64,000 nucleotides of DNA from Streptomyces misionensis (GCF_900104815.1 NZ_FNTD01000004.1:3116501-3180500); one strand, 5' to 3'. Positions 16,810 through 25,676 are shown, numbered from the stretch's first letter. Translations and numbers: made by a program. Notes: generated from the letters alone by a model not told the origin.

Positions 16810-17460
16810 TCACCCCGTGGCGCCGGTGAGGTACGCCGAGACGACCACGTTCGCCGTGTAGGCGCCGTCGCGGAAGCCGCCGCCGCAGGTGATCAGGCGC
16901 AGCTCGGCCCGGCCGGGCACACGCGGCGCGTAGGCCTGCCGGGCGTCGAAACCGGTACGGGGCAGGACGCGGACGTCCTCGACGGTGAACCGGGCGACCC
17001 TGCCGTCCGAGCGGACCACCCGCACCGCGGCGCCGGGGGTGAGGGTGCGCAGCCGGTGGAACACGGCGGGCCGGGTGTCGGTGTCGAGGTGGCCCACCAT
17101 CAGGGCGGCACCGCTCGCGCCCGGCCGGGTCCCGGCGCCGTACCAGCCGACCACGCCCGGCTGGCCGAAGGGCGGCGGGTCGAGCGCGCCGCGCCCGTCC
17201 AGACCGCGGGTCACCACCGGCGCCTGGACGCCGAGCCGGGGGATGTCGATGCGCTGGGGCAGCGCCTTCGGCAGCGGCCGCGCGGGGGGTGGCAGCCGGA
17301 CGGGCGCGGTGGCGCCGAGGGCGAACAGATCGCCGGTCTCCGGGTGCCGTGCCTCCTGGGGTACGGCGGTGACGGCCCGCCCCCACAGCCACAGCCCGAG
17401 CAGCAGCACCGCCCAGGTCAGGGCGGTGCACAGACGGCCGCGGAGGTGCTCTTCGCGCAT
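16810..17460 (-). CDS. Class F sortase
   Basis: 216 residues. One N-terminal membrane segment (about 10-30), then a sortase beta-barrel. The catalytic His is in MVGHLDTDTR and the catalytic Cys in LRLITCGGG; an Arg follows in the barrel. Class F sortases are the actinobacterial housekeeping-like or substrate-specific transpeptidases that attach surface proteins. Start ATG 17460 lies 8 nt after the stop of the upstream surface-protein gene, with GAGGG before it, so the two genes are one operon and the neighbour is a probable partner or substrate. Confidence 0.85.
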   Translation of the reverse strand: MREEHLRGRLCTALTWAVLLLGLWLWGRAVTAVPQEARHPETGDLFALGATAPVRLPPPARPLPKALPQRIDIPRLGVQAPVVTRGLDGRGALDPPPFGQPGVVGWYGAGTRPGASGAALMVGHLDTDTRPAVFHRLRTLTPGAAVRVVRSDGRVARFTVEDVRVLPRTGFDARQAYAPRVPGRAELRLITCGGGFRDGAYTANVVVSAYLTGATG

Positions 17461-17468
17461 CCGCGCCC

Positions 17469-18035
17469 TCAGTGCGGGCGGCGGCCGCGGCGGGCGCGCA
17501 GCCCCACGGCGACGGCGGCGATCGAGGCCAGCGCGAGCCCGGTCAGGGCCTGGGCGGTCTCCGGTCCGCTCCCGCTGGTGGCGACGGTGGCGAACCGGGC
17601 GGTGGCGCCACCGCCGGCGTCGACCGGGGCGACGGGTGTGGCGGGGGGCCCGCCGGGCTGCCCCTGGGCGCTCGCGCCGGCTCCTTCGGCGGCTCCTTTC
17701 GCCACGACCGTGATGGTGCCGTCGACCACCCGGTCCGCGCAGGTGACCTTGACGTCGTAGGCACCCGGCCCGACGGAGGAGCCCACGCGGGTCTCGCCGG
17801 ACAAGGTGCCCCCGGCGCCGGTCAGCCGGGCGTCGCTGACGAAGGCGCGTGAGGCGGCGGTGGCCTGTCTCCCGGTGCAGCCGACGACCCGCAGGGTCAC
17901 GTCGGTCCCCGGCGCGGGGGACTCGGGCACGGCGGCGAGGGTGCCGCCGCCCGCCGCGTGGGCCGCCTGGGCCGCCGGTCCGAGCGCGGCGACGGCCAGC
18001 AGGCCGCTGCACACAGTGAGGGGTAGTGAGCCCAT
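17469..18035 (-). CDS. Secreted, C-terminally membrane-anchored surface protein next to sortase
   Basis: 188 residues. Signal peptide (MGSLPLTVCSGLLAVAALG), an Ig-like beta domain with two Cys (VVGCTGRQ and VTCADR), a low-complexity Gly/Pro/Ala linker, then a C-terminal hydrophobic helix and basic tail RARRGRRPH. This layout is that of a sortase substrate or partner, but no LPxTG or LAxTG motif precedes the helix, so covalent sorting cannot be asserted. GGAGG precedes ATG 18035 and lies in a hairpin (18039-18062). Confidence 0.7.
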   Translation of the reverse strand: MGSLPLTVCSGLLAVAALGPAAQAAHAAGGGTLAAVPESPAPGTDVTLRVVGCTGRQATAASRAFVSDARLTGAGGTLSGETRVGSSVGPGAYDVKVTCADRVVDGTITVVAKGAAEGAGASAQGQPGGPPATPVAPVDAGGGATARFATVATSGSGPETAQALTGLALASIAAVAVGLRARRGRRPH

Positions 18036-18038
18036 CGT

Positions 18039-18062
18039 GAACCTCCAGACATCAGGAGGTTC
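18039..18062 (-). promoter_or_regulatory. RNA hairpin sequestering the ribosome binding site
   Basis: On the minus strand GAACCTCC and GGAGGTTC form a perfect 8-bp stem with an 8-nt loop. The right arm is the Shine-Dalgarno sequence of the surface-protein gene starting at 18035. Folding would block initiation. Confidence 0.55.
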
Positions 18063-18137
18063 CCCCGGCCCGGGCGCCCCCGCACCTCGGGGGGCGCCGC
18101 GCTGCTCCGTCCGGGTGATGGCCGGACCCGGCCGGGC

Positions 18138-18917
18138 TCAGACGAGGTCGACGAGGTCCGCGATGGAGTCGACGATCTGGGAGGGCCGGAAGGGGTGGCG
18201 GTCCACCTCGGCGATCCGGGTGACCCCGCTGAGCACCAGGAAGGTGCGCATCCCGGCCTCCAGGCCCGCGAGCACGTCGGTGTCCATGCGGTCGCCGATC
18301 ATCGCGGAGGTCTCGGAGTGGGCGCCGATCGCGTTCAGGCCCGCGCGCATCATCAGCGGGTTGGGCTTGCCGACGAAGTACGGGCTGCGGCCGGTCGCGG
18401 CGGTGATCAGGGCGGCGACCGAGCCGGTGGCGGGCAGGTCGCCGTCGGTGGAGGGGCCGACGTTGTCGGGGTTGGTGGCGATGAACCGGGCGCCGGCGTT
18501 GATCAGCCGGACGGCCTTGGTCAGGGCCTCGAAGGAGTAGGTGCGGGTCTCGCCGAGGATCACGAAGTCGGGCTCGTGGTCGGTGAGTATGTAGCCGATG
18601 TCGTGCAGCGCGGTGGTCAGGCCGGCCTCGCCGATGACGTAGGCGCTGCCGCCCGGGCGCTGGTCGTTCAGGAACTGGGCGGTGGCCAGGGCCGAGGTCC
18701 AGATGTTCTCGGTCGGCACGTCCAGGCCCATGCGGCGCAGCCGGGCGTGCAGGTCGCGGGCGGTGTAGATGGAGTTGTTGGTGAGGACCAGGAAGGGGCG
18801 GCCCGAGTCGCGCAGCTTCTTCAGGAAGGCCTCGGCGCCGGGGATCGGCACACCCTCGTGGATCAGGACGCCGTCCATGTCGGTGAGCCACGATTCGATG
18901 GGCTTGCGGTCTGCCAT
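18138..18917 (-). CDS. HAD-IIA family hydrolase (NagD-like phosphatase)
   Basis: 259 residues, typical of NagD/p-nitrophenylphosphatase proteins. The motif I nucleophile is in WLTDMDGVLIHEG, motif II is LTNNS, and the distal motif is GKPNPLMM ... IGDRMDTDVLAGLEAG. It dephosphorylates a small phosphorylated metabolite in the cytoplasm; the natural substrate is not determinable. It is a single gene on the same strand as the phosphonate-type operon but separated from it by 119 nt. Confidence 0.88.
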   Translation of the reverse strand: MADRKPIESWLTDMDGVLIHEGVPIPGAEAFLKKLRDSGRPFLVLTNNSIYTARDLHARLRRMGLDVPTENIWTSALATAQFLNDQRPGGSAYVIGEAGLTTALHDIGYILTDHEPDFVILGETRTYSFEALTKAVRLINAGARFIATNPDNVGPSTDGDLPATGSVAALITAATGRSPYFVGKPNPLMMRAGLNAIGAHSETSAMIGDRMDTDVLAGLEAGMRTFLVLSGVTRIAEVDRHPFRPSQIVDSIADLVDLV

Positions 18918-19036
18918 GTTGTGCGTCTCCTGGCATGCGTGCGGTCAACGGACGGGGGCGCCGGAACCACGGCGTACCGACGCCCCCCAGCGTAGCCAGA
19001 CCCGGCCGATCCGTACCCCGGAGTCCGGCCAGGCGA

Positions 19037-20092
19037 TCAGCTGCCCGTCGCGGACTTCCAGTCGTCGACGTAGGACGCGAGGTTCTTGTCGATGTCGTTC
19101 CAGTCGGGCTGGAAGAACTCGACGCCGTCCATCAGCTCGGCGAGTGCGGCGGCGTTGGCGTCGGTGGCCTTGGCGTCCTCGCGGACGGCGAAGCCGCCGC
19201 CGACCGAGCTGACCTCGGCCTGGGCCCGCTGTGACAGCATGAAGTCGAGCAGCTTCCTGCCGTTGGCGCCGTGCGGGGCCTTGGAGACGAGCCCGGCCGC
19301 GTACGGCAACGCGAAGGTGGAGGGCTTGCCGTCCTTGCCGGCCGGGAACCAGATGCCGAGGTTGGGCATGGTCTTGGACTGCGCGTAGTTCATCTGCACG
19401 TCGCCGTTGGCGACCAGCAGCTCGCCCTTGTCCACCTTGGGCGCCAGTTTGCCGGTGGAGGCGGACGGCCCGACGTTGTTGGCCTGGAGCTTCTTCAGGT
19501 AGGCGAGGGCCTGGTCCTTGCCGCCGAGGTCGTGCATGGCCTGGATGAGCACGGCCGTGCCGTCGCCGGCCACGCCCGGGGTGGAGTACTGCAACTTGTT
19601 CTTGTACCTGGCGTCGAGCAGGTCGTCCCAGGTCTTCGGCGCCTGCTTCAGCTCCTTCTTGTTGTAGACGAAGCCGAAGTAGTTGTTGACGACGGCCGTC
19701 CACGTGCCGTCGGGGGCCTTGTCGGCCCCGCTGACCGCCGTGGAGTCCTTGGGCTCGTACTTCTCCAGCAGGCCCTTGCCGTCCGCCTCCTGGATGAACG
19801 GCGGCAGGGTGACCAGCACATCGGCCTGCGGGTTGCTCTTCTCGCGGACGGCGCGCTGCACCACCTCGCCGGAGCCGCCCTCGACGTACTTGACCTTGAT
19901 GCCGGTCTTCTTGGTGAAGTCCGCGAAGACCTTGTCGTACCAGCCGTCCCCGTTCTCGCCCTTGAGGCCGTCCGCGCTGTAGACGGTGACCTCCTTGGCG
20001 TCGGAGGCGGCGGAGGAGCCGCCGCAGGCGGACAGCGCGGGGGTGGCGAGCAGGGCGAGGGCTATGGCGAGGCAGACGCGGGTTCTGGGCAT
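19037..20092 (-). CDS. 2-aminoethylphosphonate-type ABC transporter substrate-binding lipoprotein
   Basis: 351 residues. The lipobox LSACGG after a hydrophobic segment predicts a lipoprotein. The mature protein is an iron/thiamine/phosphonate-type (SBP_bac_1/6) receptor starting EVTVYSADGLKGENGDGWYD, the pattern seen in 2-aminoethylphosphonate-binding PhnS-like proteins. ATG 20092 is favoured because AGGAG precedes it, whereas GTG 20119 lacks a ribosome site. It is the last gene of the unit that begins with the HutC-type regulator at 25613. Confidence 0.75.
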   Translation of the reverse strand: MPRTRVCLAIALALLATPALSACGGSSAASDAKEVTVYSADGLKGENGDGWYDKVFADFTKKTGIKVKYVEGGSGEVVQRAVREKSNPQADVLVTLPPFIQEADGKGLLEKYEPKDSTAVSGADKAPDGTWTAVVNNYFGFVYNKKELKQAPKTWDDLLDARYKNKLQYSTPGVAGDGTAVLIQAMHDLGGKDQALAYLKKLQANNVGPSASTGKLAPKVDKGELLVANGDVQMNYAQSKTMPNLGIWFPAGKDGKPSTFALPYAAGLVSKAPHGANGRKLLDFMLSQRAQAEVSSVGGGFAVREDAKATDANAAALAELMDGVEFFQPDWNDIDKNLASYVDDWKSATGS

Positions 20093-20147
20093 GGCGGAAC
20101 GGACTCCTGGCGTTTTCACGGCGGTCGGGAGGGAGACGGCGGGAGGG

Positions 20148-20945
20148 TCAGCGGTACGACGCCCGGGTGCGGACCCGGGAGACGGCGAACAGGACGAGCA
20201 GGGTGGCGGCCATCAGCACCATGGCGACGGCGGAGCCGCTGAACAGGGCGCCCCGGTCGGTGGCCGCGTAGATCAGGACGGGCAGCGGGGTCCAGTCCGG
20301 GGGATAGAGCATCATCGTGGCGCTCAGCTCGCCCATGGACAGGGCGAAGCAGAGTCCGGCGGCCGCGGTGAGGGAGGGCAGCAGCAGGGGCAGCCGCACC
20401 CGCCACAGCACATGGGAGGGCCGGGCGCCCAGGGAGGCGGCGGCCTGCTCGTAGGCCGGGTCCAGGCGGGTGATCGCCGCCGACACGGACTGGTGGGCGA
20501 AGGCGGTGACCAGCACGGTGTGCGCGACGATCACGATCCACCGGGTGCCGTTGAGCAGCAGCGGCGGCTGCGAGAAGGCCACCAGGACGGACAGGCCCAC
20601 GACCACCGAGGGCACCGCGACCGGCAGCACGAACAGGGCGTCCAGCACCCGCTTGCCGCGCTTGCCCAGGGCCGCCCCGGCGAGCGCGGCCCAGGTGCCG
20701 GCGGCCAGCGCGAGGAGGCTGGCCCCGGCGGCCGTGAGCAGGCTGGTGACGAGCGCCTGGAGCGCCTCGCCCCGGGTCGCGGCGCGGTAGTTGGCGAGCG
20801 TCGGGCCCGAGGGCAGGACGCTGGACCAGTGGGTGGCGAAGGAGGCGCCCAGCACCACCAGCAGGGGCAGCGCGAACAGCGGCAGGAAGAGGACGAGGAA
20901 CACCGCCCACAGGGCCCACCTGGCCCCTCGGCTATGCACCAGCAC
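20148..20945 (-). CDS. ABC transporter permease (2-aminoethylphosphonate type)
   Basis: 265 residues, about six membrane helices, with the binding-protein-dependent permease loop EQAAASLGARPSHVLWRVRLP. It forms a channel half with the preceding permease. GTG 20945 overlaps the upstream permease gene by 14 nt, indicating translational coupling. Confidence 0.8.
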   Translation of the reverse strand: MLVHSRGARWALWAVFLVLFLPLFALPLLVVLGASFATHWSSVLPSGPTLANYRAATRGEALQALVTSLLTAAGASLLALAAGTWAALAGAALGKRGKRVLDALFVLPVAVPSVVVGLSVLVAFSQPPLLLNGTRWIVIVAHTVLVTAFAHQSVSAAITRLDPAYEQAAASLGARPSHVLWRVRLPLLLPSLTAAAGLCFALSMGELSATMMLYPPDWTPLPVLIYAATDRGALFSGSAVAMVLMAATLLVLFAVSRVRTRASYR

Positions 20946-21810
20946 GACGGCTCACCACCCGGTAGAGGCCGTAAAGACCCACGGAGATCAGGACGTTGAC
21001 GACGGCGACCACACAGGCGCCCGGGTAGTCGGACTCCAGGATCGCCTTGCTGTAGACGAGCATCGGCAGGGTGGTGACGCCCTTCGCGCCGGTGAACAGC
21101 ACGATGCCGAACTCGTTGAGGCAGAGCACCAGGACGAGGCTGCCGCCGGCCGCGAGCGCGGGCAGCGCCTCCGGCAGGATCACCTTCCGCACGATCCGCG
21201 GCGCCCGCGCCCCCAGCGAACCGGCCGCCTCCAGCTGGGCGGTGTCCAGCTGCGAGAAGGCGGCGAGCAGGGGCCGCATGACGAACGGCGTGAAGTAGGT
21301 GACTTCCGCGAGCAGCACGCCCCAGGGCGTGTTCAGGAACTGGAAGGGCCCCTGCGCCGCGCCGGTCAGCCCGGTCCACGCGCCGTTGGCCATGCCGACG
21401 CTGCCGTAGACGAACAGCAGGGCCAGCGTGATCAGGAAGGACGGGAAGGACAGGAACACGTCGACGAACCGCGCCACCGCCTTCGCCCCGGGGAACGGCA
21501 CGAACGCGATCACCAGGGCCAGCAGGAACCCGAGCACGAGGCACCCGGCGGTGGCGGCGAGGGCCAGCCACACGGTGGTCCACAGCGCCTGCCGGAACGC
21601 CTCCGAGGCGAACACGTCGGCGTACGGCCGGAGGGAGGTCCCGCCGCTGTCGGGCCGGAAGGACTGCCGCACCACGAGGGCGAGCGGGTAGAGGAAGAAG
21701 AGGGCCAGGAGGGCGACGGGGGGAAGGGCCCGGACGAACGCCCCGAGGGAACGCGGGGAGCCGTCCGCGCCGGCGCGGACGACCCGCGCCTTGCGCACCG
21801 CCTCAGCCAT
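20932..21810 (-). CDS. ABC transporter permease (2-aminoethylphosphonate type)
   Basis: 292 residues, about six membrane helices, with the permease loop LEAAGSLGARAPRIVRKVILP. It is the other half of the channel. The start overlaps the ATPase gene stop by 8 nt and the stop overlaps the next permease, so transporter genes are tightly coupled. Confidence 0.8.
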   Translation of the reverse strand: MAEAVRKARVVRAGADGSPRSLGAFVRALPPVALLALFFLYPLALVVRQSFRPDSGGTSLRPYADVFASEAFRQALWTTVWLALAATAGCLVLGFLLALVIAFVPFPGAKAVARFVDVFLSFPSFLITLALLFVYGSVGMANGAWTGLTGAAQGPFQFLNTPWGVLLAEVTYFTPFVMRPLLAAFSQLDTAQLEAAGSLGARAPRIVRKVILPEALPALAAGGSLVLVLCLNEFGIVLFTGAKGVTTLPMLVYSKAILESDYPGACVVAVVNVLISVGLYGLYRVVSRRAGA

Positions 21811-22849
21811 GGCCGACCCCCGCGGGCAGCAGCACCGCGTCGTCGGAGGCGAAGTGCAGCGCGACCTCGGCCCCCCGCGCCGGCGGGTCCCGCAGCTCGC
21901 GGACGTCCGCCATGACGTCGTGCTCGCCGACCTTCACATGGACCCGGTGCGTGGCCCCCCGCCACTGGATCTCCTGGACCACGCCGGTGAGCTGGTTCGG
22001 CCCCGTGCCGAGCCCGACCAGGTGCGGCCGGACGCACAGGGTGGCCCGCGCCCCCGCGACGGCCCCCGCCGTGTCGACCTTCACCTCCCGGCCGGCGATG
22101 TCGACGCCCCCGGCACCGACCGTCACCGGCAGCAGGTTCGCGCCGCCCACGAAGGACGCGGTGAACGCGTCGGTGGGCGCCCGGTACAGCTCCCTGGGTG
22201 TTCCGCAGGCACGCAGCCGCGCCTTGTCCATCACCGCGATCCGGTCGGCGAGGGTCAGCGCCTCGACCTGGTCGTGGGTGACGTACAGCATGGTGACGTC
22301 CGGCAACTCGCGGTGCAGCCGGGCGAGTTCGGCGAGCATCCCGGAGCGCAGCCGGGCGTCGAGCGCGGACAGCGGCTCGTCCAGGAGGAGCACGCCGGGC
22401 CGGATGGCGAGCGCGCGGGCGATGGCGACGCGCTGCTGCTGCCCGCCGGACAGCTCGCGCGGATGACGGCGGGCGTAGGCGGCCATGCCGGTCATCTCCA
22501 GTGCCTCGCCGACCCGTTGCCGTATCTCGCTCCTGGCCGTCCCCCGGGCCTTGAGGCCGAAGGCCACGTTCTCGTCCACCCGCATGTGCGGGAAGAGCGC
22601 GTACTGCTGGACGACCATCCCGATGCCCCGCCGGTACGGCGGCAGGTCCGTCACGTCCCGGCCGCCGAGGAACACCCGCCCGGACGCGGGCCGGACGAAC
22701 CCGGCGACCGCCCGCAGCGCGGTGGTCTTGCCGGAGCCGGACGGCCCGAGGAGCGCCATGACCTCGCCGGGCTCGACGGCCAGCTCGAGGGAGTCGAGGA
22801 CGACATTGCCGTCGTAGGCGACCGTGACGGAATCGAAGCGGATGCTCAT
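21803..22849 (-). CDS. ABC transporter ATP-binding protein (2-aminoethylphosphonate type)
   Basis: 348 residues: nucleotide-binding domain with Walker A GPSGSGKTTALRA, LSGGQQQRVAIARAL, Walker B LLLDEPLSALDA and switch His in YVTHDQVEAL, then a C-terminal TOBE-type domain (about 270-345). This length and C-terminal domain fit the phosphonate/iron/polyamine importer group. ATG 22849 begins MSIRFDSVTVAYDG; the longer frame to 22939 overlaps the hydrolase gene and is not used. Confidence 0.85.
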   Translation of the reverse strand: MSIRFDSVTVAYDGNVVLDSLELAVEPGEVMALLGPSGSGKTTALRAVAGFVRPASGRVFLGGRDVTDLPPYRRGIGMVVQQYALFPHMRVDENVAFGLKARGTARSEIRQRVGEALEMTGMAAYARRHPRELSGGQQQRVAIARALAIRPGVLLLDEPLSALDARLRSGMLAELARLHRELPDVTMLYVTHDQVEALTLADRIAVMDKARLRACGTPRELYRAPTDAFTASFVGGANLLPVTVGAGGVDIAGREVKVDTAGAVAGARATLCVRPHLVGLGTGPNQLTGVVQEIQWRGATHRVHVKVGEHDVMADVRELRDPPARGAEVALHFASDDAVLLPAGVGHG

Positions 22850-22850
22850 C

Positions 22851-23549
22851 TCACCGGGCTCCCGCGAGCAGCGCCGGCAGTCCGGCCACGGAGTCCAGGA
22901 CGTGGGTGGCACCGGCGGCGCGGAACTGCTCGTCGCCATGGGCCCCGGTGCGCACGCCCGCGACCAGTCCGGCGCCCGCGCGCACCCCGCTGAGCACGTC
23001 GTACGAGGTGTCGCCGACGACGGCGACCTGCCGTACGTCCTCGGCCGCCTTGGTGCGGACGAAGGCCTCCAGGACCATGTCCGGGAAGGGCCGCCCGCGC
23101 CCGCCGGCGTCGGCCGGGCACAGGGTGAGCGGCACCAGGTCCCGCCAGCCGAGGGCGGCGAGGACGGCGTCCTGGGTGATCCGGGCGAAGCCGGTGGTCA
23201 GCACCACGCCGCGGCCGCTCGCGAGCAGTTCCTCGATGGCCTCGCGGGCACCGGGGACGGGGGCGATCAGCCCGGCGTCGACCAGCTCGCCGTACGCCTT
23301 CTCGAAGGCGGCGTTGGCGCGCCGGGCGCGCTCCTCGTCCCCGAACAGGTGCCGGAAGACGGAGATCTTGGACTCGCCCATGGTGGCGCGGACGTAGGCG
23401 AGGTGCTCGGCGTGCTCGGCGGTGCCCTCCCGGACGCCGAGTTCGGCGGCGGCCTCGGCGAAGGCGCGCTCCACGAGCCCGCCGTCGGCGACGGTGGTGC
23501 CGGCCATGTCGAGGACGACGAGGCGGATGTCGGTGGTGGTGTCGGTCAT
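22851..23549 (-). CDS. Phosphonatase-like HAD hydrolase
   Basis: 232 residues. The motif VVLDMAGTTVADGG is characteristic of phosphonoacetaldehyde hydrolase (PhnX)-like proteins, in which an Ala replaces the Asp after the nucleophile. A lysine is present in ATMGESKISVFRHLFG, the place where PhnX has its Schiff-base lysine, and VVGDTSYDVLSGV is the distal HAD motif. It should cleave the C-P bond of a phosphonoaldehyde or a related compound. One nucleotide separates it from the ATPase gene. No PhnW transaminase is found nearby, so the substrate may be produced by the adjacent FAD oxidoreductase. Confidence 0.83.
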   Translation of the reverse strand: MTDTTTDIRLVVLDMAGTTVADGGLVERAFAEAAAELGVREGTAEHAEHLAYVRATMGESKISVFRHLFGDEERARRANAAFEKAYGELVDAGLIAPVPGAREAIEELLASGRGVVLTTGFARITQDAVLAALGWRDLVPLTLCPADAGGRGRPFPDMVLEAFVRTKAAEDVRQVAVVGDTSYDVLSGVRAGAGLVAGVRTGAHGDEQFRAAGATHVLDSVAGLPALLAGAR

Positions 23550-23556
23550 GGGGTGT

Positions 23557-24681
23557 TCACCAGCCCAGTTCGTTCGCGGTGGTCTCGGCTATCGCGGGGG
23601 AGCAGGTCATGCCCCGGCCGCCGGGCCCGGTGACCAGCCATACCCCGTCGCTCACCTGCTGGCGGTGCACCACGCGGCTCTTGTCGGCGCACTGCGCGTA
23701 CACCCCCGCCCAGCGGTGCCGGATGCGCGGCAGCGGCCGGCCGAGCAGGGTCTCCACGACGCCCTTCAGGTGCTCGTACGGCTCCTCGACGGTGTCGAAG
23801 GCGAAGGGATGCTCGTACTCGTGGGTGTCGCCGATGGTCAGACCGCCGTCGGCGCGCTGCACCATGAGCAGCTGCATCTTGTGCGCGGCCGCGGTCCGCG
23901 GCTGCGGCTGGCCGGCGTTGAGCGCGTCCAGGGCCGGGGAGGCGTAGGCGGGGTAGTAGCGGAAGCTGTCGCCGTCGGCCACCGAGGTGGGCAGCGCCTC
24001 GCCCAGCGGGTCGGTCTGCATCATCTGCAACCGGACCCGGCGCACCGGCAGTCCGGGGCCGGCCAGCTCGCGGACCAGACCGCCGAGCCACGCGCCGGTG
24101 GCCAGCACGACCGCGTCGGCGTGGTGCACGTCCCCGTGGTCGTCGCGGACGGCTCCGGCGCCGACCACGTCCCGGACCTCGCGGCCCGGCAGGAAGGTGT
24201 AGCGGGGGGACCTGCGCAGTTCCTCGCGCAGGGCGCGCTGGGCGGTGCGGGGCTCGACCGCCGCGTCCCGCTCGCAGTGCAGGGCCGCGATGAACTCGCC
24301 GCGCAGCGCCGGGTTGAGCGTGCGGGCCTCGCCCGGGGTCAGCAGTGCGTAGCCGCGGGCGGCGGCGTCGGGGCGGGCCACGGCGGCCTCGGCCACGGCC
24401 AGTTCGAGGTCCGTGCGCACCGGGGTGAGCGAGCCGTTGGCGCGGAAGCCCAGCGCGGGCACCCGGCCGCCGATCTCCTCCCACAGCTCCCGCGCCCGCA
24501 GCGCGGTCTCCAGCTCCTCGCCCCCCGCCCGGCCGCTCACCCAGATCTGCCCGAAGTTGCGCAGCGACGCGCCGCGCGCCTCCGCCTCGCGCTCGATCTG
24601 TACGACCTCGTGGCCACGTTCGATTGCTTGCCAGGCGTGCATGGTGCCGACCACGCCGCCTCCGACGACTGTCACTCTCAC
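23557..24681 (-). CDS. FAD-dependent oxidoreductase of phosphonate gene clusters (TIGR03364-like)
   Basis: 374 residues, DAO family. The N-terminal VRVTVVGGGVVGTMHAWQA is the FAD-binding GxGxxG region, and a C-terminal GPGGRGMTCSPAIAE segment closes the FAD site. Proteins of this type accompany phosphonatase-like hydrolases in 2-aminoethylphosphonate clusters and are thought to oxidise an amino group, giving the aldehyde for the hydrolase. GTG 24681 matches the family N-terminus; there is no good Shine-Dalgarno sequence, so the start is less certain. A HutC-type operator candidate is 75-90 bp upstream. Confidence 0.78.
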   Translation of the reverse strand: MRVTVVGGGVVGTMHAWQAIERGHEVVQIEREAEARGASLRNFGQIWVSGRAGGEELETALRARELWEEIGGRVPALGFRANGSLTPVRTDLELAVAEAAVARPDAAARGYALLTPGEARTLNPALRGEFIAALHCERDAAVEPRTAQRALREELRRSPRYTFLPGREVRDVVGAGAVRDDHGDVHHADAVVLATGAWLGGLVRELAGPGLPVRRVRLQMMQTDPLGEALPTSVADGDSFRYYPAYASPALDALNAGQPQPRTAAAHKMQLLMVQRADGGLTIGDTHEYEHPFAFDTVEEPYEHLKGVVETLLGRPLPRIRHRWAGVYAQCADKSRVVHRQQVSDGVWLVTGPGGRGMTCSPAIAETTANELGW

Positions 24682-24756
24682 GGCGCCAACGGTGCTCGGG
24701 GGCGGGTAACCGAAGACGTCCGCGCGTCGACGGGACGGTGAACGACCCTCCAAGTT

Positions 24757-24769
24757 TGGGCTAGACCCG
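24757..24769. promoter_or_regulatory. Candidate HutC/DasR/PhnF-type operator upstream of the FAD oxidoreductase
   Basis: On the minus strand the site reads GGGTCTAGCCC; its core GGTCTAGCCC differs at one base from the perfect GGTCTAGACC palindrome bound by DasR and close to the PhnF-type TGGTATAGACCA. It lies between the regulator gene and the first catabolic gene. Confidence 0.55.
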
Positions 24770-24857
24770 TTATCTCGTCGTTACACAAGAGGGTGCCCGT
24801 AGCGGATCGAACGCGACGAAACGGCGGAACGGCACCGGAAAGGGGGAGGGGTTCCGC

Positions 24858-25613
24858 TCAACCCTGGAGGTGTGTGGTGAAGGAGAACCGGTCGCCCCGG
24901 TACAGCGACCGCACCCGCTCCAGGGGGCGGCCGTCGGCGTCCCGGGAGACCCGGTGGATCAGCAGCATGGGGAGCGCGGGCGGGGTGCCGATGAGCAGCG
25001 CCTCGCGGGGGGTGGCGAGCACGGTCTCGATGCGCTCGTCGGCGTCGCCGAAGGTGATGCCCTGGGCGGCGAGATAGCCGTAGAAGGAGGAGTCGGCGTC
25101 GAAGTCGGAGTCCAGCCGGGGTACCCGCTCGACGGCCACGTACGTGCTCTCCAGACCGACCCGCTCCTCGTCGGCGAGCAGCACCCGCTCCAGGTGCCAG
25201 ACGGGCTCGCCCCGGGTCAGCCCGGTCTCGGCGGCGAGCGGGCCGGGGCAGGGGAACCGGTCCAGGGTGACGAGCGCCCGGCCCGGGGTACGGCCCTGCC
25301 GGCGCACCCCCTCGGTGTAGCTGGCCAGGGACAGCGGCTGCGCCAGCTTGGGTCCGGCGACCACCGTCCCGCGCCCGCGCCTGCGCAGCCGCCCCTCCAG
25401 CACCAGTTCCCGCACGGCCTGCCGCACGGTCTCGCGGGCGACGTCGTACCGCTCCGCGAGGTCCCGCTCGGTCGGGATGACGCTGTCCTCCCCCAGCTCC
25501 TCCAGCAGCGCGGCGATCCGGGCCTTCACCGCGTAGTACTTCGGGATCCGCCCGTGCTCGGGGACGCCGGACCGGACGGGGGCACCTGGGGCCTGCTCAT
25601 AGGGGTAGTCCAC
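24858..25613 (-). CDS. HutC/GntR-family regulator (UTRA domain), DasR/PhnF-like
   Basis: 251 residues. The GntR winged helix (about 25-90) includes IPTERDLAERYDVARETVRQ and a wing region RRRGRGTVV; the UTRA effector-binding domain covers about 95-245 with YTEGVRRQGRTPGR and the end RVRSLYRGDRFSF. It resembles DasR in both halves, which explains a GGTCTAG-type operator. By position it should repress the phosphonate unit downstream until the substrate is present. GTG 25613 has no clear ribosome site. Confidence 0.83.
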   Translation of the reverse strand: MDYPYEQAPGAPVRSGVPEHGRIPKYYAVKARIAALLEELGEDSVIPTERDLAERYDVARETVRQAVRELVLEGRLRRRGRGTVVAGPKLAQPLSLASYTEGVRRQGRTPGRALVTLDRFPCPGPLAAETGLTRGEPVWHLERVLLADEERVGLESTYVAVERVPRLDSDFDADSSFYGYLAAQGITFGDADERIETVLATPREALLIGTPPALPMLLIHRVSRDADGRPLERVRSLYRGDRFSFTTHLQG

Positions 25614-25676
25614 GCAGGGATCGTCGCAGACGGGAGCCCTCGGGGCGGTGAGGGGTGGGGAGTTGGGGCCGCCCGG

